Below, piece by piece: positions 37,901 to 45,056 of a stretch of DNA of 64,000 nucleotides. Location: the NCBI RefSeq assembly GCF_022678645.1, contig NZ_JALBWV010000002.1:1-64000 (forward strand), in the 5' to 3' direction. The translations under genes were made by a program, and so were the position numbers. This stretch comes from Saccharopolyspora soli. Its GTDB lineage: Bacteria; Actinomycetota; Actinomycetes; Mycobacteriales; Pseudonocardiaceae. Each line of letters starts with the position of its first letter. Positions within the stretch are counted from its first letter, which is position 1. The notes below the pieces were generated by a model. It was given only the letters and a program-made list of their open reading frames with translations, was not told the DNA's origin and did no database searches.

Positions 37901-38853
37901 CGGCCGCCGAGGACTGGTACTTCGCCGAGAACTCCAGCCAGCGCATGCCGAACTGCGTGTTCATGGAAACCTCCCTGCAGTCGGCCATCCTGCTGGGCTA
38001 CTACCTGGGGCCGACGCTGCGCGATCCGGGCACCGACTACGGCATCCGCAACCTCGACGGCAAGGCCACCCTGGTCGCCGACCTCGACCTGCGGGACCGG
38101 ACGATCCGCCAGGAATCCGTGCTGCTGTCCAGCCACGCCATGCCGGGCGCGATCATCCAGAGCTTCCGCTACACCCTCGAAGCCGACGGCCAGACCTGCT
38201 ACGTCGGCGAGTCCACCTACGGCTACTTCAGCGAACAGGCACTGGCCAACCAGGTGGGACTGGACGCCGGGAAGCAGGTGCCGACCTGGCTGGCGGCCCA
38301 CGAGGTCGAGCCGAGCCGGATCCGCAGCCTGTCGGTGCGCTCGGACGACCGGTGGTTCCAACCGCAGCCGGGCACCGGCCTGCGACTGGCCGACGGACAC
38401 CTGCGGCTGGTGGATTCGGTCGACCTCGTAGCCGACGGCGGCGAGCACGGCCTCGGCTACCTGCACGGACGGCGGCACATCGACCCGGCCGACTGGTACT
38501 TCGACTGCCACTTCCACCTGGACCCGGTGATGCCGGGCTCGCTGGGCGTGGAGTCGGTCATCCAGGCGTTGCAGGTGATGGTGATCGACTTGGGGCTGGC
38601 CGACGACCTGGGACCGGCGACCTTCGCGATGGCCACCGACGTCGAGCTGACCTGGAAGTACCGCGGGCAGGTCTCGCGAACCGATCCGGAGATGACCTTC
38701 GAGGCGCACGTCGCGGAGATCCGGCGCGAGGACGACCGGGTGGTGGTGGTCGCCGATGCCAGTGTCTGGAAGTCCGGGCTGCGGATCTACCAGCTCGGCG
38801 GGGTAGCGGTGGAAGTCCGGCGGTCGTCTCCGTCCGATGTGGAGGAAGGCTGA
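31945..38853 (+). CDS. PfaC/PfaB-like synthase subunit: KS-CLF-AT-DH-DH
   Basis: 2302 residues. Active KS (Cys195 in LDAACASAL, HATGTPIGD, GNVGHLLS); a second KS fold acting as chain-length factor, where the Cys position is Ser659 (ISSDSTAG); a PfaB-like AT (Ser1102 in GYSLGEGS); then two FabA-type dehydratase pairs, with catalytic motifs at His1789 (CHFVGDPVLPGSL) and His2189 (CHFHLDPVMPGSL) and inactive partner hotdogs before each. This fused order matches myxobacterial Pfa3 but without the terminal acyltransferase. It should elongate and dehydrate chains bound to the partner ACP. ATG 31945 has GGAG eight bases upstream. A 46-base palindrome interrupts the AT-DH linker. Confidence 0.92.
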   Translation: MTNTPIAIVGMSCLVPGAGSPDELWTCVRDEADHRVDGGGEHFGDGAAVPGGWGDPQHHISSTVGGFVREPDIDLSGLRIPADELAGMDRVVRWPLHTARLALADAGLDDAALPARTGFVLGNYSFPTELSSQFAVPLVRKAVHDGLRAAGLDVRPATAEPAVAARNIWPSGLPTNVIGEALGLRGPRLALDAACASALYGLALARDQLATGNADVMLAGAVCAPDAVLLHLAFSDLRALSTDGAVSQPFDERSAGIIVGQGAGMFVLKRLSDALRDGDRVHAVIDAIGLSNDGAGKHLLVPNEAGQLAAYRQAYSDLDPSTVDYIECHATGTPIGDATELIGLAEFFAEHGGPPLLGSMKGNVGHLLSAAGLASMVKAILAMRHGIIPATPGVAQPLAPEGGEAAAERVVRAECPWPSSGRPRRVGVSSFGFGGANAHVVLSQAQEAKPTPSEVRIPRMAVTGVGVKVGDVDDVAAFERVVRTAEPILRTLPEGRWYSDLWDGQPAPAGGYLERIEVDPRAYRLLPAELAGSNPQHLALFQAMEAALLDAGYPAVPPGPRTAEPPARVAVVIAMEMEPRAHQHRARFDIGAHVRTECARAGVQLGIDELDQLVAAVRDAVHDPLGANEVLSYIGNIMASRISASRNFSGPSFTISSDSTAGAAALEVAGLLLLDPSIETVVVGGVDLACGMENTLVRSRLAAEQGVELAPLGDGAAAVVLTRADQRPASYATIESVALRHGTDAVADAARVSLASAGISGTDVDYLELSGGTEATRRTELAQLATAYRVGEDPHSCAVGSVASLVGDTQRCSALLSLVQVALCQYRADLPPTPFDGTELSELDGSPFCCLEAPQPWLRRHQDRPRYAAISSTDSTTAAHLVVASADTAGVRHQVTWAEGIGAVLLPLTADDGPGLADQARRCLDELDSGRQLRDLARERWTNQEPTRLTAVLVAMDSAGMRVELEAAQRGLPETVAAGGEWATPSGSFCTARPIGPGRVAFVYPGAFTAYPGVARDLFRLFPQTLTLFEQNAEEPADRFRHRALYPRAVGGLDRRALLRHEADLLDDTPSMLITGSNLAVVHTQVLRDVLGIAPDGAFGYSLGEGSMLASTGVWQNSPANDAAIMNTPLFRTELCGPKRVVRETWEVAEDVPDQALWSTHVLLTSADRVREAMRDLERVFITHVNAPGEVVIAGAPEVCRELIARLGCQAAKAPANHVLHCSLVDPTMPELTALADYPLGPPPPDVELLTAYDYGQVDTDDVYGLAGRVSATLSRTLDFERLTRVAYDRGFRFFVEVGPNATCTRWIGQTLGAQPHLAVSIDRRGMSTGNALPMALARLISHGMRIDVTRLLGAPETPQRRLVQTVNWADPGAERVRRGAVAALAQAPQSPPPSPERIEFDGDPFVPFVPRLAESSDAGVVSGSGRHSSQNHSRPVEPAEPPPSKELAIPAPAPRAALDGTRPLAVLSSTIAQAHQAVLRTQATLQQIALERLEPALVEDSQHVLWTDRDLVEFAEGDVAKVFGSWAAEIDALPRRVRLPAPPFLFTTRVVVLEDSGTPKISTEYDVPVGAWFTVDGQVPGVVTVEAGQCVLLLASYLGVDLRHGGARKYRLLDSAMVFHGPLPREGQTLRYDISIDRMVWNDERLIFFFSYRCYADGELILELSDGCGGFFTDDELANSPGVMLPDPTRTRRGEPVKRRFKPLARTDRTELSKEDLKMLAAGELGGVFGPEWDQRADWCNPSIRLPGEAMSMIDEVVRIDRLGGPCELGELEAVQHIDADDWFFRCHFVGDPVLPGSLIGEGGTQLLQVFAMYLGLHLVFPDAEFQPVPELRTEFKVRSQVVPGTPNIRYHAEITEITLLPRPTVIADITVYQGDKPIMVMNDFGIQVREKPGTPYRPERGGIPPFLGRRNHNGEPVIMNEFHAAHAAKGDLATAMGPEFEIYRGRRAPYIPNGDFLFTDRMLRLEGTRGVLEPGAKLVTEYDAAAEDWYFAENSSQRMPNCVFMETSLQSAILLGYYLGPTLRDPGTDYGIRNLDGKATLVADLDLRDRTIRQESVLLSSHAMPGAIIQSFRYTLEADGQTCYVGESTYGYFSEQALANQVGLDAGKQVPTWLAAHEVEPSRIRSLSVRSDDRWFQPQPGTGLRLADGHLRLVDSVDLVADGGEHGLGYLHGRRHIDPADWYFDCHFHLDPVMPGSLGVESVIQALQVMVIDLGLADDLGPATFAMATDVELTWKYRGQVSRTDPEMTFEAHVAEIRREDDRVVVVADASVWKSGLRIYQLGGVAVEVRRSSPSDVEEG
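36205..36250. repeat. 46-base palindrome inside the AT-DH linker of the KS-CLF-AT-DH-DH gene
   Basis: Arms GTCGTGAGTGGTTCTGG (36205-36221) and its complement, with one mismatch in 17, around a 12-base centre. The same outer arms (GTCGTGAGTG) and the same 46-base length occur between genes at 43859-43904. Here the element is translated, within a low-complexity linker between domains, and the frame stays open. Confidence 0.75.
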
Positions 38854-40427
38854 TGTCGATCACTGCGAACGGTTCGGCCACTGTGGTGCAGACCGAACCG
38901 GACGGCATTCGCAGCGTGCTCAACCGGCTGGAGTCGCCGTGCTACGCGGTGCAGACCGAGCAGGGGATCGGCGTCACCAACGAGCAGCCGCCGCCCGGCG
39001 CCCGGCTGCTCTCCGCAGTCGGACCACTGCCGCCGCAGCGGCTGGGATCGGCCCGGTTCCGCGCGCAGCACGGCGTGAGCTTCGCCTACATGAGCGGCGC
39101 GATGGCCAACGGTGTCGCCTCCGAGGAAGTCGTCATCGCCATGGCGCGGGCCGGGTTCCTCGGGTCGTTCGGCTCGGCCGGACTGCTGCCCGACCGGATC
39201 GACACCGCGCTGCGCCGGTTCGCACGCGAGATCCCCGGAAAGCCCTTCGCCACCAACCTGATCCACAGCCCGAGCGAAGACGCCCTGGAACGCGGCACCG
39301 TCGAGCTGTACCTCCAGCACGGGGTCCGCTGCGTGGAGGCGTCGGCGTTCATGGACCTCACCCCGCACATCGTGCGGTACCGGGTGGCCGGGCTGGTCCG
39401 GGGTGAGCGCGGCGAACCGGCCGCCAGCAACCGGGTGATCGCGAAGGTCTCCCGGCCGGAAGTCGCCGCCCGGTTCATGCGCCCGGCGCCGGAGAAGCTG
39501 GTCGCCGGGTTGCTTCGGGATGGGTTGATCACCGCCGAACAGGCCGAGTGGTCGCGCACCGTGCCGATGGCCGACGACATCACGGTGGAAGCCGACTCCG
39601 GCGGCCACACCGACCGGCGACCGCTGGCCGCACTGTCCCCGGTGATCGCCCAGCTGCGCGACGAGGTGTGCCGGGAATACCGCCGACCAGTGGAGATCCG
39701 GGTCGGGGCGGCAGGCGGGATCGGCACGCCCGAAGCCGTCGCGGCGGCGCTGTGCCTGGGTGCCGACTACGTGGTGAGCGGTTCGGTCAACCAGTCGTGC
39801 GTGGAGTCGGGGGTCTCACCGGCCGCTCGCGACCTGCTGGCCGCCGCGACGATCAGCGACTGCGAGATGGCCCCGGCCGCGGACATGTTCGAGCTCGGCG
39901 TGGACGTGCAGACCCTCAAGAAGGGCACCATGTTCCCGATGCGGGCGCGGCGGCTCTACGAGCTGTACCGGACGTTCGGCGGACTCGACGAGATCCCCGA
40001 GGAGGAGCGCAACCGGCTGGAGCAGCGGGTGTTCCAGCGCTCCTTCGAGGAGATCTGGTCCGATGTGGTCGGTTTCTTCGACAGCCGCGACCCGGCGCAG
40101 GTGCAGCGCGCCGCCGACGACCCGAAGCGGCGGATGGCGCTGGTCTTCCGCTGGTACCTCGGGATGTCGTCGGCCTGGGCGACCAGCGGGCAGCCGGACC
40201 GGACCATCGACTACCAGATCTGGTGCGGCCCCGCGATGGGCGCGTTCAACGACTGGGTGCGCGGCAGCTACCTGGAACCCGCGCCGAACCGGCACGTGGC
40301 CGACGTCGCGCAGCAGTTGATGCGGGGCGCGGCGTTCACCGATCGGGTGCGCCAACTCCGTGCCTCCGGCATCCGACTGCCGTCGAGCTGCGTCCGCTAC
40401 CGGCCGCTTCCCGGAGGCGCGCGATGA
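38853..40427 (+). CDS. pfaD: PfaD-type trans-acting enoyl reductase
   Basis: 524 residues. PfaD/2-nitropropane-dioxygenase-like TIM barrel that binds FMN: 'SFAYMSGAMANGVASEEVVI', GFLGSFGSAGLLPDRI, VRVGAAGGIG-type loop (IRVGAAGGIGTPEAVAAAL), GADYVVSGSVNQSCVESG, and the C-terminal AADMFELGVDVQTLKKGT. In PUFA synthases PfaD reduces the double bond in selected cycles, leaving others, so it largely sets the saturation pattern. The gene starts in the stop of the previous one (TGATG) with GGAGGAAGG upstream. No PfaE-type phosphopantetheinyl transferase follows. Confidence 0.93.
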   Translation: MSITANGSATVVQTEPDGIRSVLNRLESPCYAVQTEQGIGVTNEQPPPGARLLSAVGPLPPQRLGSARFRAQHGVSFAYMSGAMANGVASEEVVIAMARAGFLGSFGSAGLLPDRIDTALRRFAREIPGKPFATNLIHSPSEDALERGTVELYLQHGVRCVEASAFMDLTPHIVRYRVAGLVRGERGEPAASNRVIAKVSRPEVAARFMRPAPEKLVAGLLRDGLITAEQAEWSRTVPMADDITVEADSGGHTDRRPLAALSPVIAQLRDEVCREYRRPVEIRVGAAGGIGTPEAVAAALCLGADYVVSGSVNQSCVESGVSPAARDLLAAATISDCEMAPAADMFELGVDVQTLKKGTMFPMRARRLYELYRTFGGLDEIPEEERNRLEQRVFQRSFEEIWSDVVGFFDSRDPAQVQRAADDPKRRMALVFRWYLGMSSAWATSGQPDRTIDYQIWCGPAMGAFNDWVRGSYLEPAPNRHVADVAQQLMRGAAFTDRVRQLRASGIRLPSSCVRYRPLPGGAR

Positions 40428-42163
40428 CGGCGCTCGATGAAGCGGCGCAGACGTACCCGGCGGCGGTGGAACTGGAGCGGCTGCTGGGCGACCCGCGCAA
40501 TCCGACCAACCCGTTCGGGTTCGACTCGGTCGTGGCGCGGGACAGCGAAGCGAAGTTCCCCGAGGCGTTCGCCAGCGAGTTCGCCCAGCACCTCGGCCTG
40601 TCTTTCGTCCCTTCAGACGACGGCGGGCAGTTGTCCACAATGGATGAAACGCTGACCCTGGCCCGGCTGGTCTCCCGACGCGACGGCGCTGCGATGCCAG
40701 CCACCATGTTCAGCGTCACCGGTGCGGGTTGCGTCTTGCTCGCGGGCAACGCGCAGCAGCGCAAGGAGGTCGTGCGGCTGTTGGCTGCTGGCGGAGTCAT
40801 CGGATTCGCGATGGCGGAGTCCGCGCACGGCAGCGACCTGCTGGCCAACGAGTGCCGGTTGGATACCGGCGATGCCGGTGGTTTCCGGCTCAACGGCCGG
40901 AAATGGCTGGCCGGCATCGGTGACCGGTGCGATGCGCTGGTCGTCGTCGCGCGTACCGGCGAGCGCGGCCCGGCAGCGTTCACCGCAGTGCTGTTGACGG
41001 GCGAACAGCTCGCGGCCGTTCGCCGCGATCAACCGAAGCGCACCAGCGGCATGCGCGGCATCGACTCGGTCGGCGTCAGCTTCGACGACGTCGAGGTCCC
41101 CGCCGGGTGCGTGATCGGCGGCATCGGTCGCGGGGTGGAAATCGCGTTGAAGGTGATGCAATTCGTGCGGGTGCTGAGCACGGCGGCGAACCTCGGATGC
41201 GCTGACACGGGCCTGCGGCTGGCGATGGATTTCGCTGGCGAGCACAGGTTCGGCGGCCGGCTCCTCGCGGAGCACGCTCAGCCGCGACGGGCTCTCGCGA
41301 CCGCCGCCGCGCTGTTGCTCGCCTGCGATGCCGTCGCCCTGTCGGCGTCGCGAGCAATGCACGTCCTGCCCGCGACGCAGTGCCTTTGGTCGGGGATCGC
41401 GAAGCGGGTGGCCACCGACCTGTCGGCCGAGGTCTTCGCGCTCTGCTCGGACGTCCTGGGGGCTAGGAGCCTGCTGCACGACGGTCCGTTCGCAGCCTTC
41501 GACATCGCGCGTCGGGACAACGTGGTGGTCCGCCACATCGACACGGCACCGGACGCGAACCTGTGGTCGATCGCGACGCTGGTCGCCCAGTTCCCCGCGT
41601 CCGCGCCGGAGGCGGCGATACCGGACGAGGTCGCCGCGACGTTCCGGCTGGGCGATCCGCTTGGGCCGGTGCGGCTCGACAGGCTGGATCTCGCGTTGCG
41701 CGGCATGGATCCGGTCACGGCCGGGTTCCCCGGCATGGCCGCTGCCGCCGTCGCGGAACTGGCGGGACACCCTGCTGCCGCGCGGGTAAAGCAGGTCAAC
41801 GCGCGGTTGAGCAGCGTGATCCGGGCGATGCACCGGGTGCGAGCGCGCGGCGCGCCGGGAGATCCGCAGCGGTTGGACCTGGCCGCCCGGTTCTGCTGGC
41901 TGCACGCTGCGGCGAGTTGCGTGTTCTTTTGGTGGTTCAACCGGCAGCGCTGTTTGTATAGTCGGCCCGCGGGTTCGCCTGGCTGGCTGTCAGCAGCGCT
42001 TTCCGTCCTGCTGGACCGGGCCAGCGATCGAACTCCGCGGCTCGACGCGCACGACACGACCGAGATGTACGCCCTGGTCGAAAACCTGCACACCGCGAAC
42101 AAGCTCTTCAGCGCGGTTCCGCTCGTCCTCGGTTGGGAAGTGAGAAGCAACTGTGAACGCTGA
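40424..42163 (+). CDS. Acyl-CoA dehydrogenase-family flavoprotein
   Basis: 579 residues, longer than the usual 380-400 because of a C-terminal helical extension like that of long-chain enzymes. The middle-domain signature is GFAMAESAHGSDLLA, then LNGRKWLAGIGDRCDAL and 'RTSGMRGIDSVGVSFDDVEV'. It may introduce an alpha,beta double bond into an ACP- or CoA-bound acyl group of the pathway. Four-base overlap (ATGA) with pfaD and 11-base overlap with the next gene show tight coupling. The substrate and the catalytic base could not be fixed by eye. Confidence 0.82.
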   Translation: MTALDEAAQTYPAAVELERLLGDPRNPTNPFGFDSVVARDSEAKFPEAFASEFAQHLGLSFVPSDDGGQLSTMDETLTLARLVSRRDGAAMPATMFSVTGAGCVLLAGNAQQRKEVVRLLAAGGVIGFAMAESAHGSDLLANECRLDTGDAGGFRLNGRKWLAGIGDRCDALVVVARTGERGPAAFTAVLLTGEQLAAVRRDQPKRTSGMRGIDSVGVSFDDVEVPAGCVIGGIGRGVEIALKVMQFVRVLSTAANLGCADTGLRLAMDFAGEHRFGGRLLAEHAQPRRALATAAALLLACDAVALSASRAMHVLPATQCLWSGIAKRVATDLSAEVFALCSDVLGARSLLHDGPFAAFDIARRDNVVVRHIDTAPDANLWSIATLVAQFPASAPEAAIPDEVAATFRLGDPLGPVRLDRLDLALRGMDPVTAGFPGMAAAAVAELAGHPAAARVKQVNARLSSVIRAMHRVRARGAPGDPQRLDLAARFCWLHAAASCVFFWWFNRQRCLYSRPAGSPGWLSAALSVLLDRASDRTPRLDAHDTTEMYALVENLHTANKLFSAVPLVLGWEVRSNCER

Positions 42164-42995
42164 ATCGCATCCACTGGTGAAATCGAGCGGGGCGGTGCGG
42201 GAGGGGCCCGGGCGCTGGGAAGTCGAGGTGCCGCGGTCGTGGTGGGCGTGGCTGGGCCCGCAGGGCGGCCTGCTCAACGCGTTGGCCGCGCGGGCAGCGG
42301 CTGACCTGGTTGACGGCGCACCGCGTGCGACGCACGCCCAGTTCCTGCGCAGCCCGTCGGAGGCACCGATCTCGTTCGTCGCGACTTTGGAAAGGGCCGG
42401 TCGCACCAGCCAGTTCGTCACGGTGCGCGGCATCCAGGATGGCATGCCGGTGCTGCTGGCCTCCTTCGTGTTCGCGCGGAGCATCGACGGGGCCCCGGTC
42501 GAGCAGCGCGTCGAAGCGCCCGCGGTACCCAGGCCCGAGGACAGCCTGGAGATCGAGTTCCCGCCCGAGCTGGTTCCGTTCGGGCAGCAGTTCGTCATCC
42601 GGTACGGCAGCGGCGGGATTCCGATGTCCGGATCGGCGGAATCGGAGATGGCGTACTGGTTCCGGCTGCAACCGGCGGTGCCCGTCGATGCCCTGGTCGC
42701 CATCGTGCTGACCGACGTGATGCCGCCGGGCATCTACCCGCTGCTGACCGAAGCGGCGCCGATCGTCTCCGCGGAACTGTCCGTGCACCTGCACGTCGAC
42801 CTGGCCACCCGGCCCGTCGACGACGACGTGCTGGTGGTCCAGCGCAACGTCACCAACGGGCAGGGCTGGTGCGTGGACGAAGCGGACCTGTGGGACCGCA
42901 ACGGGGTCCTGCTCGCGCAATCCCGGCAGCTGCGCCGAGTGCTGACCAACGACAACGGAGGAGAACAGGGTGAGCGAGCCGAGGACGAGAGTTGA
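42153..42995 (+). CDS. Acyl-CoA thioesterase-like double-hotdog protein
   Basis: 280 residues. The pattern of an N-terminal hotdog ('SWWAWLGPQGGLLNALAARA', 'ATHAQFLRSPS') followed by a second ('AAPIVSAELSVHLHVDL', 'NVTNGQGWCVDEADLWDRNG') fits the TesB-like 4HBT_3 family. It probably hydrolyses or binds an acyl thioester made by the cluster; catalysis is not proven by the sequence. GTG 42153 lies inside the acyl-CoA dehydrogenase gene. It overlaps the methyltransferase gene by 26 bases. Confidence 0.72.
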   Translation: MNAESHPLVKSSGAVREGPGRWEVEVPRSWWAWLGPQGGLLNALAARAAADLVDGAPRATHAQFLRSPSEAPISFVATLERAGRTSQFVTVRGIQDGMPVLLASFVFARSIDGAPVEQRVEAPAVPRPEDSLEIEFPPELVPFGQQFVIRYGSGGIPMSGSAESEMAYWFRLQPAVPVDALVAIVLTDVMPPGIYPLLTEAAPIVSAELSVHLHVDLATRPVDDDVLVVQRNVTNGQGWCVDEADLWDRNGVLLAQSRQLRRVLTNDNGGEQGERAEDES

Positions 42996-43836
42996 TCTGG
43001 AGGGCGTTCCGGAGACGCTGCTCTGGCCGCTGTACTGCCGCGCGGCGGAGTCCCGACGCCCGGATGCGCTGATCGAGGATCCGAAGTCGGTTTCCATCGC
43101 CGAGGCCATCGACTACCCCTTCGAGGAGAACTTCGGCCGCCCGCACATCGCCCTGGCGCTGCGGGCGGTGTGCTTCGACGCGCAGATCAAGAAGTTCCTC
43201 GCGACCAATCCGGACGGCACCGTGGTGGCCCTCGGGGACGGGTTGGAAACGCAGTTCTGGCGGGTCGACAACGGCCGGGTCCGCTGGTTGTCGGTGGACC
43301 TGGAGGAAACCATGCAGGTGCGCCGGAAGTACCTGCCGGACACCGACCGGCTCCACAACCTCTCCTGTTCGGCGCTCGACGAGGCGTGGATGGACGAGGT
43401 CGACCCAGCGGGCGGCCTGTTCATCAGCATCCAGGGCCTGCTGATGTACCTGGGGGAAGACGAAGCGTGGGCCCTGCTCCGCAAGTGCGCGGAGCGCTTC
43501 CCGGGAGCGTCGCTGATGTTCGACGCGATGCCGGGCTGGCTGACCCGCCAAACCTCGGGCCGAAGCTGGCTGGACGTCCTGATGATGCGCGGCCGCAAAG
43601 GCAAGCGGGACGACAAGTACCGCCTACCACCACTGCGCTGGGGAGCCAGCGTGGACGAACTGCGGAAGCGCCTGTTCGCCATGCACCCGGCGGTCGAAGA
43701 AGTCCAGGACGTGGGCTACCCACCCGGACGAGGGCTCACCTTCCGCTACCTGAACCCGTACATGGGAGGCGCGTTCCCAATCCGAAACCTCCGCCCAAAC
43801 AACACCCTCGTCCACTTCGCCCCGAACCCCACCTGA
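42970..43836 (+). CDS. SAM-dependent methyltransferase, PPM1/LCMT-like
   Basis: 288 residues of the leucine-carboxyl-methyltransferase-like class (PF04072). The SAM-binding segment is VVALGDGLETQFWRVDN, followed by WLSVDLEETMQVRRKYLP and FISIQGLLMYLGEDEA. Relatives in actinobacteria often act on hydroxy or carboxyl groups of polyketides and lipids, so O-methylation of a carboxylate or hydroxyl is the likely step. Start GTG 42970 with GGAGGAG upstream. Last gene of operon 1, followed after 22 bases by a terminator-like palindrome. Confidence 0.82.
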   Translation: MSEPRTRVDLEGVPETLLWPLYCRAAESRRPDALIEDPKSVSIAEAIDYPFEENFGRPHIALALRAVCFDAQIKKFLATNPDGTVVALGDGLETQFWRVDNGRVRWLSVDLEETMQVRRKYLPDTDRLHNLSCSALDEAWMDEVDPAGGLFISIQGLLMYLGEDEAWALLRKCAERFPGASLMFDAMPGWLTRQTSGRSWLDVLMMRGRKGKRDDKYRLPPLRWGASVDELRKRLFAMHPAVEEVQDVGYPPGRGLTFRYLNPYMGGAFPIRNLRPNNTLVHFAPNPT

Positions 43837-43858
43837 CCTCGCACCGCACCCGACTGGG

Positions 43859-43904
43859 GTCGTGAGTGCTAAAGGGGGTTTAAGCCCGCTTTCGCACTCA
43901 CGAC
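43859..43904. repeat. 46-base palindrome after operon 1
   Basis: Arms GTCGTGAGTGCTAAAGGGGG and, inverted, GTCGTGAGTGCGAAAGCGGG, in the gap between the methyltransferase stop and the convergent DUF397 gene. Same outer arms and same length as 36205-36250. Its place at the tail of convergent genes fits a bidirectional terminator. Confidence 0.7.
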
Positions 43905-43930
43905 CTCTGACCAGGCGGAACGCACTGGCC

Positions 43931-44221
43931 TCAGCAGCGCGGATCCCGCAGACCCGAGATGAACGCAACCCACTGCCTGCGCCGGAACACCAAGGTCCCG
44001 CCATCCCGATCCTTGGTATCCCGAACCCCGACAAACTCGGGCCCCGAACCCACCTCGACGCAGTCCCCTTGAGCACCGCTGTGGGAAGACTTCCGCCAGC
44101 CAACGTCGATACAGTTTCCCTGCGGGCCGCTGTGGGAAGACTTCGACCAACCCACCTCGACGCAGTCGCCTTCGGCACCGCTCCAGCTGGACTTCCGCCA
44201 GCCACGTAACTCGGCCGTCAT
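43931..44221 (-). CDS. DUF397 protein with three tandem core motifs
   Basis: 96 residues. DUF397 proteins are usually about 60-70 residues with one WRKSSxSGxxGxCVEV motif followed by 'VRDTKDRDGGTLVF'. Here the first motif is tandemly triplicated: WRKSSWSGAEGDCVEVG, WSKSSHSGPQGNCIDVG and WRKSSHSGAQGDCVEVG, each 17 residues (51 bases). DUF397 genes are nearly always paired with an XRE/DUF5753 regulator, as here, and are thought to act as small partner or antitoxin-like proteins. The ATG at 44221 shares a base with the preceding stop. Confidence 0.8.
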   Translation of the reverse strand: MTAELRGWRKSSWSGAEGDCVEVGWSKSSHSGPQGNCIDVGWRKSSHSGAQGDCVEVGSGPEFVGVRDTKDRDGGTLVFRRRQWVAFISGLRDPRC

Positions 44222-44685
44222 CACGCCTCGCTCTCGTATTGCTGCACGTACTCGTTCAGTATCTCGCGCGAGACAGCAGGATCAGAGGCCCGCATTTCGA
44301 GCAACTTCACCGCGTCCAGGAACAAGCTCACGTCTTCAGGGGCGTCGATGAATGCCCCAGACCTGCGTGCCTCCAGATAAACCACCGGACGCGACTTGAC
44401 GAACTCGTACAGCACGAACGCTCCGCTCAATCCCGCGTGAGCGCCGAGTGATCGGGGGAGGACTCGCACTGTCACGTTCTCGGTGTTGCCAACGGAGACG
44501 ACCTGTTGAAGTTGGTCTGCCATGACGCGTGGGCCGCCAACGGGCCTCGCGAACACCGTCTCGTCGATGAACGTGCACAACTCGACGGGATTCCGCTTGC
44601 TCAGAATCCCTTGCCGCATTTGACGAATCGATACTCGGTCCTCAAGTTCGGCATCCCCGACTCCGGATGACTCCATGATCTGCAT
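44221..44685 (-). pseudogene. DUF5753 regulator lacking its helix-turn-helix domain
   Basis: About 154 residues match only the C-terminal DUF5753 part of XRE-family regulators ('FIDETVFARPVGGPRVMADQ', GAHAGLSGAFVLYEF, VVYLEARRSG, 'DAPEDVSLFLDAVKLL'). Normal members are about 280 residues with an N-terminal XRE helix-turn-helix. I could not find that domain in any frame upstream; instead a small ORF runs the other way. It therefore looks like a 5'-truncated gene, though it may still make a ligand-binding domain that works with the DUF397 partner. Start is uncertain (44685 or 44676). Confidence 0.65.
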
Positions 44686-44770
44686 GCGCTGTTGGCATCT
44701 CCTCGCCAACTGGACCTGACACGCGCCACCGCCGCAAAGCCCGACTGCTCCCGCGAAGGAGAAAACCACC

Positions 44771-44899
44771 ATGTTCTGGCTTCAGCTCAGCACTCTGGTG
44801 CTCATCAACCTGCTGATTCTCGCTCTCCTGGCCAGTCAGACACCCACCCGCTGGTTCTCCTTGACATCGGCGCAACCGCACCGCAGGACACCGGGGTGA
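44771..44899 (+). CDS. Small single-span membrane protein (42 residues)
   Basis: ATG 44771 is preceded by AAGGAG with an eight-base spacer, an excellent ribosome site. The 42-residue product begins MFWLQLSTLVLINLLILALL, one strong hydrophobic helix, followed by a short basic tail. It is directly followed by a 49-base palindrome (44895-44943) that could end its transcript. I do not recognise a family. It occupies the place where the helix-turn-helix part of the neighbouring DUF5753 gene would be expected, on the opposite strand. Confidence 0.5.
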   Translation: MFWLQLSTLVLINLLILALLASQTPTRWFSLTSAQPHRRTPG

Positions 44900-44943
44900 G
44901 GGGCACCCTTCACCAAGTTACCGTGTCAAGGGTGCTCCTCACC
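44895..44943. repeat. 49-base palindrome after the small membrane ORF
   Basis: Arms GGTGAGGGGCACCCTT (44895-44910) and its near-complement (44928-44943, one mismatch), with a loop containing AAGTTAC. About 80% identical over its full length to a copy at 56173-56221 that lies inside a megasynthase gene. Terminator-like by position. Confidence 0.7.
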
Positions 44944-44973
44944 CAGCCACCGGACGGCACCACCTGCGCACCT

Positions 44974-45026
44974 GAGTGCGTAACCGGGCTCCAACCCGTC
45001 TCCAACCCCGGCTACGCACTCACGAC
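44974..45026. repeat. Palindrome at the 3' end of operon 2
   Basis: GAGTGCGTAACCGGG (44974-44988) pairs with CCCGGCTACGCACTC (45007-45021), one mismatch; on the right it continues ACGAC, giving on the minus strand the GTCGTGAGTG arm of the 46-base family. It lies 31 bases beyond the stop of the carboxylase gene and probably terminates operon 2. Confidence 0.6.
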
Positions 45027-45056
45027 CCCAAGGCGCATGCTCGTGGCCGGAAATGT

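Noticed and set aside
44060-44210. 51-base tandem repeats considered as a CRISPR array
   Set aside because: The repeats are adjacent without spacers and are coding copies of the DUF397 motif; no cas genes are present. No CRISPR array was seen anywhere in the window.
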